A stretch of DNA of 64,000 nt. Origin: Desulfovibrio sp. (GTDB lineage: Bacteria; Desulfobacterota; Desulfovibrionia; Desulfovibrionales; Desulfovibrionaceae). The translations under genes were made by a program, and so were the position numbers. Positions 62,403 through 64,000 of the stretch are shown here, piece by piece. Each line of letters begins with the position of its first letter. Position 1 is the first letter of the stretch. The DNA lies in NCBI GenBank assembly GCA_031287575.1, contig JAITSV010000005.1, positions 1 through 64,000 on the forward strand, written 5' to 3'. A model generated the notes under the pieces. That model was not told the DNA's origin, searched no databases, and saw only the letters and a list, made by a program, of their open reading frames with translations.

Positions 62403-62522
62403 GTGATTCCTCCTAGACAGCTCTTCGCTCCAATAGAATTATGCAGAGAACGGTTCCTTTCCTTTATCCCTTTCCGTCGGCTTCGGCCGCAACCCTAACA
62501 CCCCCGGAATGGGACAGCAGTA

Positions 62523-62550
62523 ATGGTATCTCTACGCCGTTTTTTGTCAA
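62523..62550 (-). promoter_or_regulatory. Sigma-70-type promoter for pal
   Basis: On the minus strand TTGACA (62550-62545), a 16-bp spacer and TACCAT (62528-62523) lie about 113 nt upstream of the pal start. Confidence 0.6.
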
Positions 62551-62601
62551 GATGGGGGATTGCGGTATCTCCACTTTCCCCCACGATTTTTTTTGGGTTT
62601 T

Positions 62602-62622
62602 GCCCCCTCCCGCCGAGGGGGC
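62602..62622 (+). terminator. GC-rich hairpin with a T-run on the plus strand
   Basis: GCCCCCT-N7-AGGGGGC is followed by GTCTCTTTTTT on the plus strand, although both flanking genes (tolB and pal) are on the minus strand. It may block antisense transcription or may be only a 3' hairpin of tolB. The rest of the 355-bp gap shows nothing else beyond the pal promoter. Confidence 0.4.
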
Positions 62623-62757
62623 GTCTCTTTTTTGGTGTTCCACAAGGGGGGACGGCCGGAAAGCGTGAAACAGAGGCTTGCCCGGCGGCGGCTATCCGCC
62701 GCCCGCGATGTGCGTTTCCTGATCGCCCCCTGTCGGTGCCGCGCCCGTGCCCGGCGC

Positions 62758-64000
62758 CTAATCGGGGATCATGCCCCAGTCCGGGAACGAGGCGTCACCG
62801 GCGCCCGTGGGCACCCGCTTGGCGTCGCCGCCGTGCCGGGTGATCAGGTAGATCTGCTTGGCGCCGCTGCGGGTGGAAGTGAACGCCAGAAAGTAGCTGT
62901 CGGGCGCGAAGGACGGAGTTTCGTCGGTGCCGGGGCCGAAGGTGACCTGCCGTTCCGACTGGGTGACCATGTCGTACACGAAGATGCGGTGGCCAAAGTC
63001 GGTCATGCGGGCAAAGGCGATCAGCGTACCGTCGGGGCTGATGGACGGGGCGGTGTTGTAGTTGCCGCTGCGGCTGATGCGCGTCACCTGGCCGGTGGTC
63101 AGGTCCTTCAGGAATATCTGCGGGCCGCCCAGGCGGCTGGAGCAGAAGGCCATCTTGGTGCCGGTGGCGTCGAACGACGGCGAAACGTCGATGGAGGCGC
63201 TGTCCTCGAGCGCGCGTTCCTTCTGGAACACGTGGCTCAGCAGGAATATGCCGGGGTTCTTGCCGGTGGAAAGGCTGACCGCCACCTTGTTGTCGGGCAT
63301 GAAGGTGGGGCCGATGACGGTGTTGCCCGGAAACTTGATGCGCTGGGTCTGGCGGGTCAGGCGGTCCCACACCCCGAGGGCGTGGGTGCGGTCGTCCATG
63401 TGGCTGAACACGATGAACCGCGCGTCGGGCGACCACGACGGGGACAGGGCCTCGCCCGGCAGGTTGGTGATCTGGCGCAGGTCGCGGCCGGTGGGTTTGC
63501 TGAGCCACACGTCCTTCTTGTTCTTGCCCCCCGATTTCACGAAGGCCAGGGTGGACTTGAAGAACTCGCCCCGGCCCGTCAGGGCCTTCATGAGGTCGGA
63601 GCAGAACCGGTCGGCCACGTCGGGCAGCTGGCTTTCCTGGATGTCGTAGTACCCCTTGCCGAACACCAGCTTGCCCGAATACGCCTCGTACACGCGCAGT
63701 TCCACGAAAGGCTTGCCGGGGGCGTCGCCCTGGGGCCAGCCCGCCGTGACCACGAGGTCGGTGCCCGCGATCTGGAAACGCTTGAAGTCGATGTCCGGAG
63801 CCTTGTAGCTTTGCAGCACCGAACCGCCCAGAATGGCCTTGGGATCGGTCAGGCGCAGAAACGGCAGAAAGCTCAGGTTCTCGCGGATGATTTCGTTCAG
63901 TTTCACGCCCTGCCCGGTCACCGGGGTGCCGGGGGTGGGGCCCAGGGGGTCGGCAAGGGCAAGGTTCAGGCTGCCCTGGCCGGGGCCGTAGATATCGATC
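62758..64000 (-). CDS. tolB: Tol-Pal system protein TolB (5' end beyond the window)
   Basis: At least 414 residues, open to the end of the window. The visible chain starts in the N-terminal domain (DIYGPGQGSLNLALADPL) and runs into a beta-propeller with the TolB repeats (SPSWSPDARFIVF, SPSFDATGTKMAFCSSR, APSISPDGTLIAFARM, TPSFAPDSYFLAF). Periplasmic, binding Pal and TolA in outer-membrane constriction. The GTG at 63921 is internal: family sequence continues upstream of it, so the start lies beyond 64000. Confidence 0.95.
   Translation of the reverse strand, partial: IDIYGPGQGSLNLALADPLGPTPGTPVTGQGVKLNEIIRENLSFLPFLRLTDPKAILGGSVLQSYKAPDIDFKRFQIAGTDLVVTAGWPQGDAPGKPFVELRVYEAYSGKLVFGKGYYDIQESQLPDVADRFCSDLMKALTGRGEFFKSTLAFVKSGGKNKKDVWLSKPTGRDLRQITNLPGEALSPSWSPDARFIVFSHMDDRTHALGVWDRLTRQTQRIKFPGNTVIGPTFMPDNKVAVSLSTGKNPGIFLLSHVFQKERALEDSASIDVSPSFDATGTKMAFCSSRLGGPQIFLKDLTTGQVTRISRSGNYNTAPSISPDGTLIAFARMTDFGHRIFVYDMVTQSERQVTFGPGTDETPSFAPDSYFLAFTSTRSGAKQIYLITRHGGDAKRVPTGAGDASFPDWGMIPD

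Noticed and set aside
1..64000. tRNA, rRNA or prophage genes
   Set aside because: No T-loop-like sequence in a cloverleaf context, no rRNA-like stretch and no phage structural or integrase gene was recognised; a covariance search could still find an overlooked tRNA.

Overview
This 64 kb window is high-GC, densely coded bacterial chromosome. It most resembles a Desulfovibrio-type sulfate reducer (Desulfovibrionaceae, the Nitratidesulfovibrio/D. vulgaris side). The reasons are a napC-napM-napA nitrate reductase cluster without napB, a fused FAD/Fe-S lactate-dehydrogenase-type protein of about 1,200 residues, tetraheme c-type cytochromes, hypF, a DUF4881 lipoprotein next to a TauE/SafE carrier, many two-component genes, sigma-54-type promoters, and I-C-like CRISPR repeats. 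No rRNA, tRNA, transposase, integrase or phage gene was recognised.

Layout. 1-3.6 kb: napC, napM and napA on the minus strand, closed by a perfect 20-bp inverted repeat. 4.0-9.5 kb: a hybrid sensor kinase with an upstream solute-binding protein, then a TPR protein on the plus strand. 9.5-16.4 kb: a NYN/LOTUS protein, an FAD oxidoreductase, a PHP-glycosyltransferase fusion and a GT2 glycosyltransferase. 16.7-18.3 kb: a TtuA-like tRNA thiolase and a ThiS-like sulfur carrier. 18.7-25 kb: response regulators and a sensor kinase, a site-2 protease, trpS and a YkgJ-type protein. 25.0-25.4 kb: a short orphan CRISPR array, followed by a heptose-phosphate adenylyltransferase. 26.2-35.9 kb: a PEP-synthase-like protein and a membrane-bound sigma-54-type activator, divergent from a six-gene operon (small membrane protein, TauE/SafE, DUF4881 lipoprotein, two membrane proteins, response regulator) that has a good sigma-54 promoter. 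36.2-45.7 kb: an RlmM-like methyltransferase, two ABC permeases, a PAS-GGDEF protein, mltG and ruvX. 46.0-57.1 kb: the lactate-dehydrogenase-like protein, an AAA/DUF4143 ATPase, an NTF2-like protein, an MDR oxidoreductase, a WYL regulator and hypF. 57.5-64 kb: a cupin regulator with an acyl-CoA synthetase, an FAD protein, pal and a 5'-truncated tolB.

The most unusual feature is a family of about 140-210 nt structured elements placed directly after stop codons, always in the same orientation relative to the gene just ended. Four full copies (after napM, the ThiS-like gene, the lactate-dehydrogenase-like gene and trpS) share short conserved motifs while their helices differ in sequence but stay paired, which is the signature of a conserved RNA. 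Partial copies follow a response regulator (35858) and the acyl-CoA synthetase (59854). A separate CCGTAAGG...CCTAACGG hairpin module sits inside some copies, in either orientation, and also occurs as two stand-alone copies near 16.5 kb.

The second candidate system is the 26.2-35.9 kb locus. Its activator has an altered GAFTGA loop and a winged-helix C-terminus. It is translationally coupled to a PEP-synthase-like protein with no recognisable PEP-binding barrel, and it faces a sigma-54 promoter flanked by TTGCGC inverted repeats.
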